Position numbers and translations under genes: made by a program
Notes under the pieces: generated by a model
Seen by the model: the letters and a program-made list of their open reading frames with translations, nothing else
Databases searched by the model: none
What the model was told of the DNA's origin: nothing
Assembly (NCBI GenBank): GCA_017439085.1
Contig: JAFRTU010000020.1
Coordinates: forward strand, 1-64,000
Origin: Clostridia bacterium
Lineage (GTDB): Bacteria; Bacillota; Clostridia; Christensenellales; Christensenellaceae
DNA: 64,000 nucleotides
Direction of reading: 5' to 3'
Shown: positions 15,965 to 25,247 of the stretch, in pieces
Layout of the letters: each line of letters begins with the position of its first letter
Position numbering within the stretch: position 1 is the first letter of the stretch

Positions 15965-18322
15965 ATGGATGAAAAAGTATTTATAAAACTGGAATATGAC
16001 AGGATAAGGGAAAGGCTTTCCGACTTTGCAGTGTCGGATCTCGGGAAAAAGGCATGTACGAAGCTTATCCCCGAAACAGATCCCGAAGCCATCAATAAAC
16101 TGCTTGAGGAGACTTCCGAAGCGGAGCATATAACCCTGACGGCGGTCTCATATCCTTTGGTGGGCTTTGATGACGTGACCGATGAGATCAGCAGACTTAA
16201 ACTCGGGGCTTCCCTCTCATGCGGAGAACTGCTAAGGGTCAACAGACTTGAGAAGGCTGCAAAAAGAGCAAAGCAGGGAATAGGAAGGGCTGAGGCTGAA
16301 GTACTGAAACAGAGATCGGAGGACCTGTACTTCGATGATGAAGTGATAGAGAGGATCGATGAGGCGATAATAAGTCCCGATGAAGTGGCTGACAATGCCT
16401 CAAGGGAACTGAGAGATATAAGAAGAAAGATCCGCTCAGAGAATGCGGCCATAAGGGATAAACTGAATGAACTCATCAGGAGCAAGGAAAAGTCCATGTA
16501 TCTTCAGGATTCCCTTGTAACTCTTAGAGACGGGAGATATGTCGTCCCTGTGAAACAGGAATACAGGAGCAATGTTCCGGGACTCGTACAGGGACAGTCA
16601 TCCAGTGGTGCAACAGTGTTTATCGAGCCGATGGCGATAGTGGAGGCAAACAACAAGCTCAAGATCCTTGAAGAAGAGGAAAGACGCGAGATAGAGAGGA
16701 TCCTTGCGGAACTTAGCCGACTTGCAGCCGGAGGAGCAGAAGGCCTGAAGTATGACCTTGATATCATGACAGAACTGGATGTCATTTTTGCAAAGGCCAG
16801 GCTTTCTGTCGAGATGAAGGCCTACAGACCGATAATGAGCGGTGACAGGACCGTGCGCATCAGAAAGGGAAGACATCCTCTTATAGATCCGAAGACCGTT
16901 ATCCCCGTCGATATCGAGGTCAGTTCCGATATCAATACCCTCATAATTACCGGACCCAATACTGGAGGTAAGACGGTAACACTTAAACTGATAGGATTGT
17001 TCTCACTCATGGCACAGAGCGGTCTGTTCCTCCCTGCCGGGGAAGGCAGCATGCTCCCCATATATGATTCCGTATATGCTGATATAGGTGATGAACAGAG
17101 CATAGAGCAGAGTCTTTCCACATTCAGTTCACACATGAAGAAGACGATAGACATCCTGAACGACGCAGGTGAAGATTCACTCGTACTCCTGGATGAGCTC
17201 GGAGCCGGAACAGATCCTGAAGAAGGAACAGCGATAGCTCTGGCAGTCCTTAAGGAGCTCACCGATAGAAGGACCAGAGTCTTTGCGACCACTCACTATT
17301 CCCAGATAAAGGTCTATGCCATGAGCGAACCTCATTATGAAAATGCAAGTATGGAATTCGATGCCAACTCCCTGAGACCTACATTCAGGATGATAATGGG
17401 CATAGCCGGATCCAGTAACGCATTTCTGGTATCGAAGCGGCTCGGACTCGATGATTATATCCTTGAGAGTGCAAGGAGCTTCATGAATCAGGACAGACTC
17501 GAATTCGATGACATGATGCTGGAAGCTGAAAAGACGAGGAAAGCCGCAGACGATAGGATGAGGGCTGCCGTGGAGATCGGCACAAAGGCTGAAGAGACGG
17601 AGAAGAGGATAAGGGAACTGGAAAAAGAGCTTGATCAGAAAAAGGAGAGCATCCTTGCCAAGGCGAGGCAGGAGGCCTATGAGATCATAAAAAAGACCAG
17701 CGAAGAGGCTGAAGAGATCATTAAGGAAGCCAGAAAGACCAGACATCAGACAGAACGCGAAGCGACAAAGTCCGTTGAAGGGATAAGGGCTGAACTGGCA
17801 GTAAGGAAGGATCAGCTGAAGAAACAGGTGGATGAGGACAGCAGGGAAAACTCCGCATACAAGAAGATAGATGTCAGAAACCTTAAAAAGGGGGATGATG
17901 TATATATAGCAAGCCTTGGAGTGAACGGGATTGTCCAGACTCTTCCTGATGCGAAGGGCATAGTCAAGGTCCAGGCCGGGATAATGACGATGAACATATC
18001 CGTGGAAGATCTCAGGGAAAAGAAGGAAGAGAAGAAGAGATACGAGAGGACATCGAGCGTGAGAATGGAGAGAAAAACCATTCCCATGTCCATAGATCTT
18101 TACGGTCTTACAGTGGACGATGCAATAGTAAAGGCCGACAAGTATCTTGATGATGCGTATATCGCAGGGCTGAAGGAGGTCACACTTGTGCACGGAAAGG
18201 GCACGGGAGCCCTGAGAAAAGGGCTTCATGAGTATCTCAGACACAGAAATCATGTAGAATCCTTCAGGGTCGGAAAATACGGAGAAGGGGAAGAAGGCGT
18301 CACCATAGTCAGGCTCAAATGA
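15965..18322 (+). CDS. mutS2: MutS2, DNA/ribosome-associated ATPase with Smr nuclease domain
   Basis: A 785-residue protein, the family length. The MutS-like ATPase has Walker A GPNTGGKT and Walker B LVLLDELGAGTDPEEG. A long coiled coil follows (about residues 520-640), and the C-terminal Smr domain begins at SIDLYGLTVDDAI and includes HGKGTGALR. MutS2 suppresses recombination and in Bacillus also acts in ribosome rescue. ATG 15965 gives MDEKVFIKLEYDRI, the typical family start; a TTG at 15950 abuts GAGGAG and is less likely. It partly overlaps the U32 gene if the earlier start is used. Confidence 0.95.
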   Translation: MDEKVFIKLEYDRIRERLSDFAVSDLGKKACTKLIPETDPEAINKLLEETSEAEHITLTAVSYPLVGFDDVTDEISRLKLGASLSCGELLRVNRLEKAAKRAKQGIGRAEAEVLKQRSEDLYFDDEVIERIDEAIISPDEVADNASRELRDIRRKIRSENAAIRDKLNELIRSKEKSMYLQDSLVTLRDGRYVVPVKQEYRSNVPGLVQGQSSSGATVFIEPMAIVEANNKLKILEEEERREIERILAELSRLAAGGAEGLKYDLDIMTELDVIFAKARLSVEMKAYRPIMSGDRTVRIRKGRHPLIDPKTVIPVDIEVSSDINTLIITGPNTGGKTVTLKLIGLFSLMAQSGLFLPAGEGSMLPIYDSVYADIGDEQSIEQSLSTFSSHMKKTIDILNDAGEDSLVLLDELGAGTDPEEGTAIALAVLKELTDRRTRVFATTHYSQIKVYAMSEPHYENASMEFDANSLRPTFRMIMGIAGSSNAFLVSKRLGLDDYILESARSFMNQDRLEFDDMMLEAEKTRKAADDRMRAAVEIGTKAEETEKRIRELEKELDQKKESILAKARQEAYEIIKKTSEEAEEIIKEARKTRHQTEREATKSVEGIRAELAVRKDQLKKQVDEDSRENSAYKKIDVRNLKKGDDVYIASLGVNGIVQTLPDAKGIVKVQAGIMTMNISVEDLREKKEEKKRYERTSSVRMERKTIPMSIDLYGLTVDDAIVKADKYLDDAYIAGLKEVTLVHGKGTGALRKGLHEYLRHRNHVESFRVGKYGEGEEGVTIVRLK

Positions 18323-18403
18323 TCGTTAACATAATGTTCATTTTAGCTGGAGTATAATAAAATATAATATGACCATCGATCATGTGGACAGGAGGTTATG
18401 AGA

Positions 18404-19105
18404 ATGGCAAAAAACAGAATACTGCTCATGGATGATGACGAGAATATATGCAAAGTCATCCGTCTGTATCTTGAAAAAGAGGGAATGGAAGTAGATGTGG
18501 CTCATGACGGAGCCTCGGGGCTTGCTCTTTTCAAGAAGGACGCTCCTAATCTTGTCCTGCTGGACATCATGATGCCGGGGATGGACGGCATAGAGGTCAT
18601 CAAGCAGATAAGGAAGGACAGTACTGTTCCTGTCATAATGCTGACTGCGAAAGGCGACACCATAGACAAGGTGCTTGCTCTGGAACTCGGAGCTGACGAC
18701 TACATAGTGAAGCCGTTTGAACCAAAAGAGATGATAGCAAGGATCAAGGCCGTCATAAGAAGGACCGAGAACGTAGTCGAAGAAAACAACAGTACGATCA
18801 AGTATCCGGACCTTGAGATCTCCATAACCGAGTATACTGTCGAGTATTTCGGAAAGAAACTGGAACTTCCTCCGAAGGAACTGGAGCTTCTGTATTTCCT
18901 TGCATCCCATCCAAATGTGGTATATACACGTGAACAGCTTTTACAGAAGGTATGGGAATTTGATTTCTACGGAGATTCCAGGACGATAGACGTACATATC
19001 AAGAGACTCAGGGAGAAACTTGGGGATCATAAGGAGTGGAGGATCAAGACCGTCTGGGGAGTCGGATATAAATTTGAAGTCGGACGTGTGGACGAGGTGA
19101 AGTGA
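18404..19105 (+). CDS. OmpR/PhoB-type response regulator
   Basis: A 233-residue two-component regulator. The receiver domain has the acidic pair in LLMDDDEN, phospho-acceptor Asp in LVLLDIMMPGMDG and the Lys in ADDYIVKPFEP. A winged-helix DNA-binding domain follows (SRTIDVHIKRLREKLG). ATG 18404 has AGGAGG 8 bases upstream; the ATG at 18398 has only 2. The histidine kinase and an HtrA protease follow directly, an arrangement resembling envelope-stress systems. Two TATAAT sequences (18353-18358 and 18363-18368) lie upstream, but no convincing -35 box accompanies them. Confidence 0.94.
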   Translation: MAKNRILLMDDDENICKVIRLYLEKEGMEVDVAHDGASGLALFKKDAPNLVLLDIMMPGMDGIEVIKQIRKDSTVPVIMLTAKGDTIDKVLALELGADDYIVKPFEPKEMIARIKAVIRRTENVVEENNSTIKYPDLEISITEYTVEYFGKKLELPPKELELLYFLASHPNVVYTREQLLQKVWEFDFYGDSRTIDVHIKRLREKLGDHKEWRIKTVWGVGYKFEVGRVDEVK

Positions 19106-20550
19106 TGTTCCGTTACCGGACTCTGTTTTTAAGGATATCTTGCATTTGCATAGGAGTACTTCTGGTTTCATTGGTACTCCTTAATGTTTTTGTGTCTTTT
19201 GGAGTCCGCAACAGAGCCATAGGAGAAGTCCAGGAGAGACTTCTCGAAGGTACTACGATAATCACGAGAGCATTTCTAGAGTATTATGAGACGGGAGCTA
19301 CCGATGAGGAACTGTTCCTGTATCTCAGAGATCAGGCAAGCAAAAGAAGCGGATCCATATGGATAGGAGATGCATTCGGAAACATAACGATAGAACTCAA
19401 TTATGATGAGAATTACGGCAACTATGCCGAATATGCAAAGAAGAATCTTGAACAGATCGAAGGCAGGATAGCCGAGGAGAGCCCTGTCTATGCAGTATAT
19501 GATGCCGAAGGCAACTACTATACCCCCGTAGTGACGATAGGCAACCTGATAAGCCTCAATGGTGTCAGGATAGGTGCGATCTATATGAACGGGCAGGTAT
19601 TAGGGATAAGCGGTACCATACAGAGCATAAGGAGATGGTCTTTGGCAATATTCTTCCTTGGGACAGCAGCATCTCTTCTTCTGGCATTCTATATGTCGCG
19701 TAAGATATCAAGACCGCTGTACGATATGAACCGTGCTGCGAAGGAAATGGCTAAGGGCAATTTTGACCAGAAAATAGAAGTGAACGAACACAGTGAGATA
19801 GGACAGCTGAGCGAGACCTTCAATTCCATGGCAAGGGCACTAAAGAAATATGAGGATACCCGCCAGAGCTTCGTCGGAAACGTCTCCCATGAACTCAAGA
19901 GCCCGCTCACATCCATACAGGGGTTCATACAGGGAATGCTGGACGGGACGATCAAAGACGAGGACAGAAACTCATATCTTGAGATAGTTCTCTCTGAAAC
20001 GAAGAGGATGAATGCGCTCATAGTCGATCTGCTTGAACTTGTAAAGATAGAATCAGATCAGTTCCCGATGCACATGACTGACTGGGATGTGAACGAGCTT
20101 TTGAGGAAGGGCATAATCACTTTCATCAACAAGATAGAAGAAAAGAACATAGAATTGTCCGTCGACATCTCCGAGAACAAGACAATGGTATATGCTGACG
20201 AGGACAGGATCACTCAGGTGGTGACGAACCTTCTGGACAATGCAGTCAAATTCTGCGAGAAGGGCGGAAACATAAAGATATGGACGTCAATCTCGTCCGA
20301 TAAGGTTACGGTAAACATATCCAACTCCGGAAAGATCATTCCGGAAGAGGATCTGAAATATATATTTGACAGGTTCTTCAAGGTGGATAAATCCCACAAC
20401 AGGAAGACACCGGGGACCGGGATCGGCCTCTCGATAGTCAAGGAGATCATCAACAGACATGACGAGAACATCTGGGTGAACTCCAAGGAGGGGATGGGAA
20501 CTGTGTTCTCATTTACTCTTACTTTAAGTGACGCCAAGGAAACCAGATAA
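19105..20550 (+). CDS. Sensor histidine kinase
   Basis: A membrane kinase of 481 residues. A transmembrane segment near residues 8-32 and another near 175-197 bracket an extracytoplasmic sensor region of about 140 residues. HAMP, HisKA and HATPase domains follow: the phospho-acceptor His is in FVGNVSHELKSPLTS, the N box contains NLLDNAVKF, and the G boxes include TGIGLSIVKEI. ATG 19105 overlaps the regulator stop (TGATG). Its partner is the adjacent response regulator; the signal is unknown, but the HtrA gene downstream suggests envelope or secretion stress. Confidence 0.94.
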   Translation: MFRYRTLFLRISCICIGVLLVSLVLLNVFVSFGVRNRAIGEVQERLLEGTTIITRAFLEYYETGATDEELFLYLRDQASKRSGSIWIGDAFGNITIELNYDENYGNYAEYAKKNLEQIEGRIAEESPVYAVYDAEGNYYTPVVTIGNLISLNGVRIGAIYMNGQVLGISGTIQSIRRWSLAIFFLGTAASLLLAFYMSRKISRPLYDMNRAAKEMAKGNFDQKIEVNEHSEIGQLSETFNSMARALKKYEDTRQSFVGNVSHELKSPLTSIQGFIQGMLDGTIKDEDRNSYLEIVLSETKRMNALIVDLLELVKIESDQFPMHMTDWDVNELLRKGIITFINKIEEKNIELSVDISENKTMVYADEDRITQVVTNLLDNAVKFCEKGGNIKIWTSISSDKVTVNISNSGKIIPEEDLKYIFDRFFKVDKSHNRKTPGTGIGLSIVKEIINRHDENIWVNSKEGMGTVFSFTLTLSDAKETR

Positions 20551-21786
20551 ATGATGGAAAACAACAATACGACCAGCAAAAAGAAAGACAGAAGCATCGC
20601 CTGGATAATAGTGATAGGAGTATTTATCGGCCTCGTGGTAACGATAGCCGGTACATGGGCCATGGTTGATGCTCTCGGAAAAGCCATAGATAATAATCCG
20701 GATTTTAATCCGTTGGAACCTGAAACAAAGCCTTCTCAGACGGTCCCGATACTTGAGGGTGGATATGGGATCGATCCTTCCATCACTTCCATCGGAGGAG
20801 AGGACATGGTGCTCGAGGAGACGGTGAATCCAATACCGGATATAGCTGAACAGGCTATGGAAAGCATCGGAAAGGTCACCGTGTATGTGAACGAACAGAA
20901 TAGTACCCCTGTTGCAAAATACAGCGGAACGTGTTTTGTCGTGCATGCGGACGGGTTTCTTGTCACTAACTATCACGTTATCGCAAGCGGAGATTCCTTC
21001 ACAATAAGGTTTCAGAACGAGAAGGAGGAGCTGGAGGCCAAATATGTCGGAGGGGATCCCTCAGACGACATAGCAATCCTTAAGATAGACAGGAAAGGAC
21101 TGAAGCCGCTTGCTCTTGGAGATATAGAGAAGACAAGAGTAGGGGAGCTTGCAATAGCAATAGGAAATACTTCCGGAGCAAACACCGAACTTGACGGAAC
21201 TCTTACAGTAGGTTATATCAGCTATATAAACAGACGAGTTGTCAGCAATCAGTCCACCAAGGAGTTCCTCCAGGTAGATACGCCTATAAACCCGGGAAAC
21301 AGCGGAGGACCTCTTTTAAACAGCAAAGGTCAGGTAATAGGAATAGTGAACATGAAGAGCCTCATCTCTTCCTATGACGAATATGGCAAGCCCATTGATT
21401 CCGAAGGAATAGGATTTGCGATCCCGATAAACAGAGTCAGGGACAACATAGTCAAGATCATACAGACAGGAAATATCATAAGGCCCGGAATCGGCATCAT
21501 TTATACAGAAGTAACAGATGAGATGGCCGCACAGATGAACGTTCCAAAAGGGAAACTGATCATCAACTTCATGAATGATTCGCCTGCTGAGAAAGCAGGG
21601 ATAAGGGTAAATGACGTCATCATCAAATGCAACGGGACAGATATCGTTGAAGAAGATGTGCTTGCAGAGATAATAAAGAACTGCAGTGTGGGGGATAAGG
21701 TCACACTCACAGTCCTGAGAAACGGACAGGAACTGAGCTTTGAAGTTACTATAGGAGATATGAACCGGATGGTCGTGCTTGACTGA
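20551..21786 (+). CDS. HtrA/DegP-type membrane-anchored serine protease
   Basis: An S1C protease of 411 residues: a short cytoplasmic tail, one transmembrane anchor (about residues 15-38), a trypsin-like domain and a single PDZ domain. The catalytic triad is His142 (TNYHVIA), Asp173 (DDIAIL) and Ser251 (NPGNSGGPL). The PDZ region starts near IRPGIGII and includes NDSPAEKAGIRVNDVI. It degrades misfolded proteins outside the membrane. It begins directly after the kinase stop, so the two-component system probably controls it within the same operon. Confidence 0.93.
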   Translation: MMENNNTTSKKKDRSIAWIIVIGVFIGLVVTIAGTWAMVDALGKAIDNNPDFNPLEPETKPSQTVPILEGGYGIDPSITSIGGEDMVLEETVNPIPDIAEQAMESIGKVTVYVNEQNSTPVAKYSGTCFVVHADGFLVTNYHVIASGDSFTIRFQNEKEELEAKYVGGDPSDDIAILKIDRKGLKPLALGDIEKTRVGELAIAIGNTSGANTELDGTLTVGYISYINRRVVSNQSTKEFLQVDTPINPGNSGGPLLNSKGQVIGIVNMKSLISSYDEYGKPIDSEGIGFAIPINRVRDNIVKIIQTGNIIRPGIGIIYTEVTDEMAAQMNVPKGKLIINFMNDSPAEKAGIRVNDVIIKCNGTDIVEEDVLAEIIKNCSVGDKVTLTVLRNGQELSFEVTIGDMNRMVVLD

Positions 21787-21810
21787 CGGGTTATCAGAAT
21801 ATGCATATGA

Positions 21811-21846
21811 AAACAGCGTGATTTGATGAAAACACGCTGTTTTTTT
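21811..21846 (+). terminator. Terminator after the htrA-like gene
   Basis: AAACAGCGTG pairs with CACGCTGTTT and a run of T follows. On the opposite strand the stem is followed by TTTTC, so it may also serve the converging regulator gene. Confidence 0.85.
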
Positions 21847-21866
21847 ATTGTTGGTATCTTATATTT

Positions 21867-22451
21867 TCAGACTGAGATCCTGAACAATCCGTGCCGATTG
21901 CAGTAGTAGGAGAAATACTTTATTCTGTTCTGCTTGAACGAGGCCTCAGCATTTCCTTCCGGATATAGCTTTCTTATCTCATAGCCATTGTCCCTTACAG
22001 CCATAATGAAAGAGATATAATGCTTTTTACTCATCTCATGGGAAAGACTCACATAATACTCATCCTCTATACGTTCCAGATGGATACAGTGTTCATCGTC
22101 CTCAGGCTCAGCCTCAAGGGAAGGAAGGACTATCCCGCAACAGCTCACAACAGCCTCCCCGGTGCTGATGATCACATTCCCGCAGACAGGACACACATGA
22201 ACCTTTATGCGATGCATGTTGAATGACCTGTTTGTATTTGAAGTCTCCTGACCTGAGAACAGTTCTATGACTGAAACACCCAAAGCAGAGGAGAGAGGCT
22301 CTATCAGAGATATGTCAGGATAACCTCTTCCGGTCTCCCATTTGGAAATGGTCTTGTCGCTTACCATCATTTTTACGGCCAGCTGGTGCTGTGTCAGTTT
22401 TCTGTCCTCCCGGAGACGCTTTATCATGGCTCCTGTAATATACTGGTTCAT
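21867..22451 (-). CDS. XRE regulator fused to a desulfoferrodoxin/superoxide reductase-like domain
   Basis: A 194-residue fusion. Residues 1-65 are a helix-turn-helix (LTQHQLAVKMMVSDKTISKWE). The rest follows class I superoxide reductase: Cys87, Cys90, Cys104 and Cys105 match the rubredoxin-like centre I, and His121, His138, His144, Cys184 and His187 match the five ligands of the catalytic iron centre II (SHEMSKKHYI and YYCNRHGLF). The Lys that precedes the first His ligand in known enzymes is Glu120 here. It may be a redox- or superoxide-sensing repressor rather than an efficient enzyme. It is a single gene with its own promoter and an AGGAGG site. Confidence 0.85.
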   Translation of the reverse strand: MNQYITGAMIKRLREDRKLTQHQLAVKMMVSDKTISKWETGRGYPDISLIEPLSSALGVSVIELFSGQETSNTNRSFNMHRIKVHVCPVCGNVIISTGEAVVSCCGIVLPSLEAEPEDDEHCIHLERIEDEYYVSLSHEMSKKHYISFIMAVRDNGYEIRKLYPEGNAEASFKQNRIKYFSYYCNRHGLFRISV

Positions 22452-22475
22452 GGGTATTTACCTCCTTGCTCTATC

Positions 22476-22504
22476 ATCATAGTGTTGCAGAATAAGACAG
22501 ACAA
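22476..22504 (-). promoter_or_regulatory. Promoter of the XRE-superoxide reductase gene
   Basis: TTGTCT (22504-22499), a 17-base spacer, and TATGAT (22481-22476), about 25 bases upstream of the start codon. Confidence 0.7.
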
Positions 22505-22526
22505 CCTACGCTGAGTAGACATCACA

Positions 22527-22556
22527 TAAAAAGGACGTTTCTCTTGAAGCGTCCTT
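22527..22556 (-). terminator. Terminator of cysS
   Basis: On the minus strand AAGGACG pairs with CGTCCTT, followed by TTT. Confidence 0.7.
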
Positions 22557-22574
22557 CTGTAAGTCTGTTATATG

Positions 22575-23990
22575 TCAGATCTTTTCCCAGGTTGTCCCTT
22601 CCTTGCTGTCCTTGAGCTGGATGCCCATAGCCTTTAGCTCATCTCTGATAGCATCGGCTTTTGCATAGTCTCTTGCTTTCTTTGCTTCAGCTCTTTCCGA
22701 GATTTTTGCTTCTATTATGGCTACAAGTCCATCGTCAGTGTCTGTATGGCTCTCTTCCTTTTCTGAAACGAGATTCAGAGAGAGAACGGTATCGAAATCC
22801 TTTATAAGCCAAAGCTTGGTAGCGTCGTCAAGAGGAGCCTTAAATATGTCATAGACTTTTGTCAGTGCCATGGAGGTGTTGAGATCATTGCAAAGGACCT
22901 CGGCAAATTCTGTCCTGTAAGGAGCAGCGGCTTCCATATCTGGTTCACCATCCGGTTTCAGGGCAGCTATTCTGCTCTTGAGTCTTTCATATGCAGAAGC
23001 AACATTATCAAGGGCTGCATAGCTGAATTCCAATGGTTTCCTGTAATGAGACTGGAGGCAGAACATACGGTAGACCATCGGATCATAGTTCAGTGATTTG
23101 AGCAGGGAAACGGTCAGGAATTCTCCCCTTGATTTGCTCATCTTGCCTTCCTTGTCATTCAGATGCTGAACATGGAACCAGTAATTGCACCATTTGTGTC
23201 CTAGAAAAGCCTCACTCTGAGCTATCTCGTTGGTATGGTGCGGGAATATGTTGTCAACTCCTCCGCAATGGATATCAAGACGCTCGCCCAGATTCTTGAT
23301 GCTGATGCATGAGCATTCGATATGCCATCCCGGATATCCCACGCCCCAGGGACTGTCCCACTTCAGCTGCTGATCTTCGAATTTGGATTTGGTGAACCAT
23401 AATACGAAGTCGGCTTTGTTCCTCTTATTTTCATCTTCATCTACGTCATCCCTGACTCCTACTCTGAGGTCGTTGCTGTTGTGTCCTGTAAGAGCATAGT
23501 AATCACTGACCTTTGAAGTATCAAAATAGATGTTCTCACCCGATCTGTATGCATAACCCTTCTCAAGAAGGGATTCGATTACTTTTATGAATTCGTCGAT
23601 GCAGCTGGTTGCAGGGACTACAGTGTCAGGTTTTCTGATGTTCAGATCCTCACAATCCTTGAAGAAGGCATCGGTATAATACTGAGCGATCTCAAGTACC
23701 GTCTTGTGCTCTCTCTTTGCTCCCTTGACCATCTTGTCTTCTCCGGTATCAGCATCACTGGAAAGATGTCCCACGTCCGTTATGTTCATGACTCTGTCCA
23801 CCCTGTATCCATCGTAAACGAGAGATTTTTCAAGGATGTCTTCCATGATGTAACTCCTCAGGTTTCCGATATGGGCAAAATGATAGACAGTAGGACCACA
23901 GGTATACATCTTGACGACTCCTGGCTCATTGGAAATGAATTCGTCTATCTGTTTTGTCAGAGTATTGTACAGATAATATTTTGATAACAT
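22575..23990 (-). CDS. cysS: Cysteinyl-tRNA synthetase
   Basis: Class I synthetase of 471 residues that charges tRNA-Cys. It has the HIGH-type motif FAHIGNLRSY, the zinc-binding Cys of TCGPTVY together with the ECSCISIK region, and the KMSKS loop in GKMSKSRGEF. The C-terminal anticodon-binding part ends in a helical tail. It is a single gene with a terminator downstream, and I see no T-box in its short upstream region. Confidence 0.97.
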   Translation of the reverse strand: MLSKYYLYNTLTKQIDEFISNEPGVVKMYTCGPTVYHFAHIGNLRSYIMEDILEKSLVYDGYRVDRVMNITDVGHLSSDADTGEDKMVKGAKREHKTVLEIAQYYTDAFFKDCEDLNIRKPDTVVPATSCIDEFIKVIESLLEKGYAYRSGENIYFDTSKVSDYYALTGHNSNDLRVGVRDDVDEDENKRNKADFVLWFTKSKFEDQQLKWDSPWGVGYPGWHIECSCISIKNLGERLDIHCGGVDNIFPHHTNEIAQSEAFLGHKWCNYWFHVQHLNDKEGKMSKSRGEFLTVSLLKSLNYDPMVYRMFCLQSHYRKPLEFSYAALDNVASAYERLKSRIAALKPDGEPDMEAAAPYRTEFAEVLCNDLNTSMALTKVYDIFKAPLDDATKLWLIKDFDTVLSLNLVSEKEESHTDTDDGLVAIIEAKISERAEAKKARDYAKADAIRDELKAMGIQLKDSKEGTTWEKI

Positions 23991-24075
23991 CTTTTAAAGA
24001 CCTTTCTTTTTGTATTCGGATGAATCATATTTTACATGAATTGTTTTTCTTTTTAAAGGGAAGAGAGGAGTTCCT

Positions 24076-24104
24076 TTGCGTTGCCCTGATCCATGAGATA
24101 CAAT
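24076..24104 (+). promoter_or_regulatory. Promoter of the rRNA methyltransferase gene
   Basis: TTGCGT, a 17-base spacer, and TACAAT, 20 bases before the start codon. Confidence 0.5.
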
Positions 24105-24123
24105 AAGACCACGGAGGGGAGAG

Positions 24124-25014
24124 ATGCTGCCTGATTTTCTTGAGAAAAAAATAAGATCATACTATCCGGAACAGATCGATGAGATCGTCAAGGGCTATAC
24201 CTTAAGAAGGAAGACCTCATTCAGGATAAACAGACTTAAAATGACGGAGGAAGAAACCGTTTCTTTTCTTGATGCAAAAAAAGTGAAGTATTCTCGTGTC
24301 GGATGGTATCCCGATGCATTCATAATTGAACAGGAACCGGAAGAAGATATAAGGAAATGGCCTGTATATGAGAACGGGGCGATATATCTTCAGAGTCTTT
24401 CTGCAATGATCCCCGTGTTGGTCATGGAACCGAAAAAAGGGGAAAACATACTCGATATGTGTGCCGCACCCGGAGGCAAGACGACCCAGATAGCATCAAT
24501 GACCATGGACAGGGCCATGATAACAGCCTGTGAGAAGAACAGGGCAAGGGCTGAAAGGCTTAAGTTCAACCTCAAAAGACAGGGGACGGGAAATGTAACA
24601 GTAATGAATGTTGATTCAAGGAAGCTGGACGACTTCTTCCGTTTTGACAAAGTGCTCCTGGATGCCCCCTGCAGCGGGAGCGGAACGTTCTCATCGGGAT
24701 ATGTCCCGAAGGAGTTTTCAGAGGAACTGATAGAAAGATCAGTCAGAACACAGAAGGAGATGCTGGATAAGGCCGTAAGGATCACTGCTCCCGGAGGCAT
24801 GATACTCTACTCAACATGTTCGATACTGAAGGAAGAAAATGAGAATGTAGTAAAAAATGCCTTAGTTAAGGGAAATATCGAACTTCTTGAAGCAAAGATG
24901 CCGGGAATGGACGAAACAGTCTGTCTTCCGTCTGATCTTCCCGGGGCCATTACGGTAATGCCTTCGGAGTATATGGAGGGCTTCTTTGTGTCTTTACTCA
25001 GAAAAAAGGAATAA
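24124..25014 (+). CDS. RsmB/RsmF-type rRNA m5C methyltransferase
   Basis: A NOL1/NOP2/Sun-family enzyme of 296 residues that would methylate a cytosine in 16S rRNA. The SAM-binding motif is LDMCAAPGGKTTQIAS. The two conserved Cys are in DAPCSGSGTF and LYSTCSIL. It lacks the C-terminal PUA-like extension of full-length RsmF, so it is the short form. A GGAGGGGAG ribosome binding site precedes ATG. It stands alone between a promoter and a terminator. Confidence 0.92.
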   Translation: MLPDFLEKKIRSYYPEQIDEIVKGYTLRRKTSFRINRLKMTEEETVSFLDAKKVKYSRVGWYPDAFIIEQEPEEDIRKWPVYENGAIYLQSLSAMIPVLVMEPKKGENILDMCAAPGGKTTQIASMTMDRAMITACEKNRARAERLKFNLKRQGTGNVTVMNVDSRKLDDFFRFDKVLLDAPCSGSGTFSSGYVPKEFSEELIERSVRTQKEMLDKAVRITAPGGMILYSTCSILKEENENVVKNALVKGNIELLEAKMPGMDETVCLPSDLPGAITVMPSEYMEGFFVSLLRKKE

Positions 25015-25035
25015 AGTATTTAAAAAAAAGCAATT

Positions 25036-25076
25036 ATGGGCTGCGTAATGCATAATTATGCAGCCCATATTCTTTT
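25036..25076 (+). terminator. Terminator after the rRNA methyltransferase gene
   Basis: ATGGGCTGC pairs with GCAGCCCAT; the stem extends inward through TAAT with ATTA; then TTCTTTT. Confidence 0.75.
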
Positions 25077-25156
25077 GGTAACAATATGATGTAGCTTAAA
25101 AACTAATAAACAACTTAATAAAATGCATTGATTTATGCATACTATCAATTGTCAAT

Positions 25157-25178
25157 ATTTCCCTTTGTTATGGGAAAT
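25157..25178. repeat. Inverted repeat upstream of carD
   Basis: ATTTCCC-N8-GGGAAAT, ending 2 bases before the -35 box at 25181. Possible operator. Confidence 0.4.
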
Positions 25179-25180
25179 TC

Positions 25181-25210
25181 TTTACATTTATGTTAAGAAA
25201 GTGGTATCAT
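25181..25210 (+). promoter_or_regulatory. Promoter of carD
   Basis: TTTACA, an 18-base spacer, and TATCAT, with an AGGAGAAAGG stretch upstream of the ATG at 25248. Confidence 0.6.
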
Positions 25211-25247
25211 ATATATACAGAATATTAGGAGAAAGGCAGGTGTATAT

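Noticed and set aside
17177-18253. Long minus-strand frame (358 residues) opposite mutS2
   Set aside because: Antisense to the Walker B, coiled-coil and Smr regions of mutS2; no recognisable domain and no start signal.
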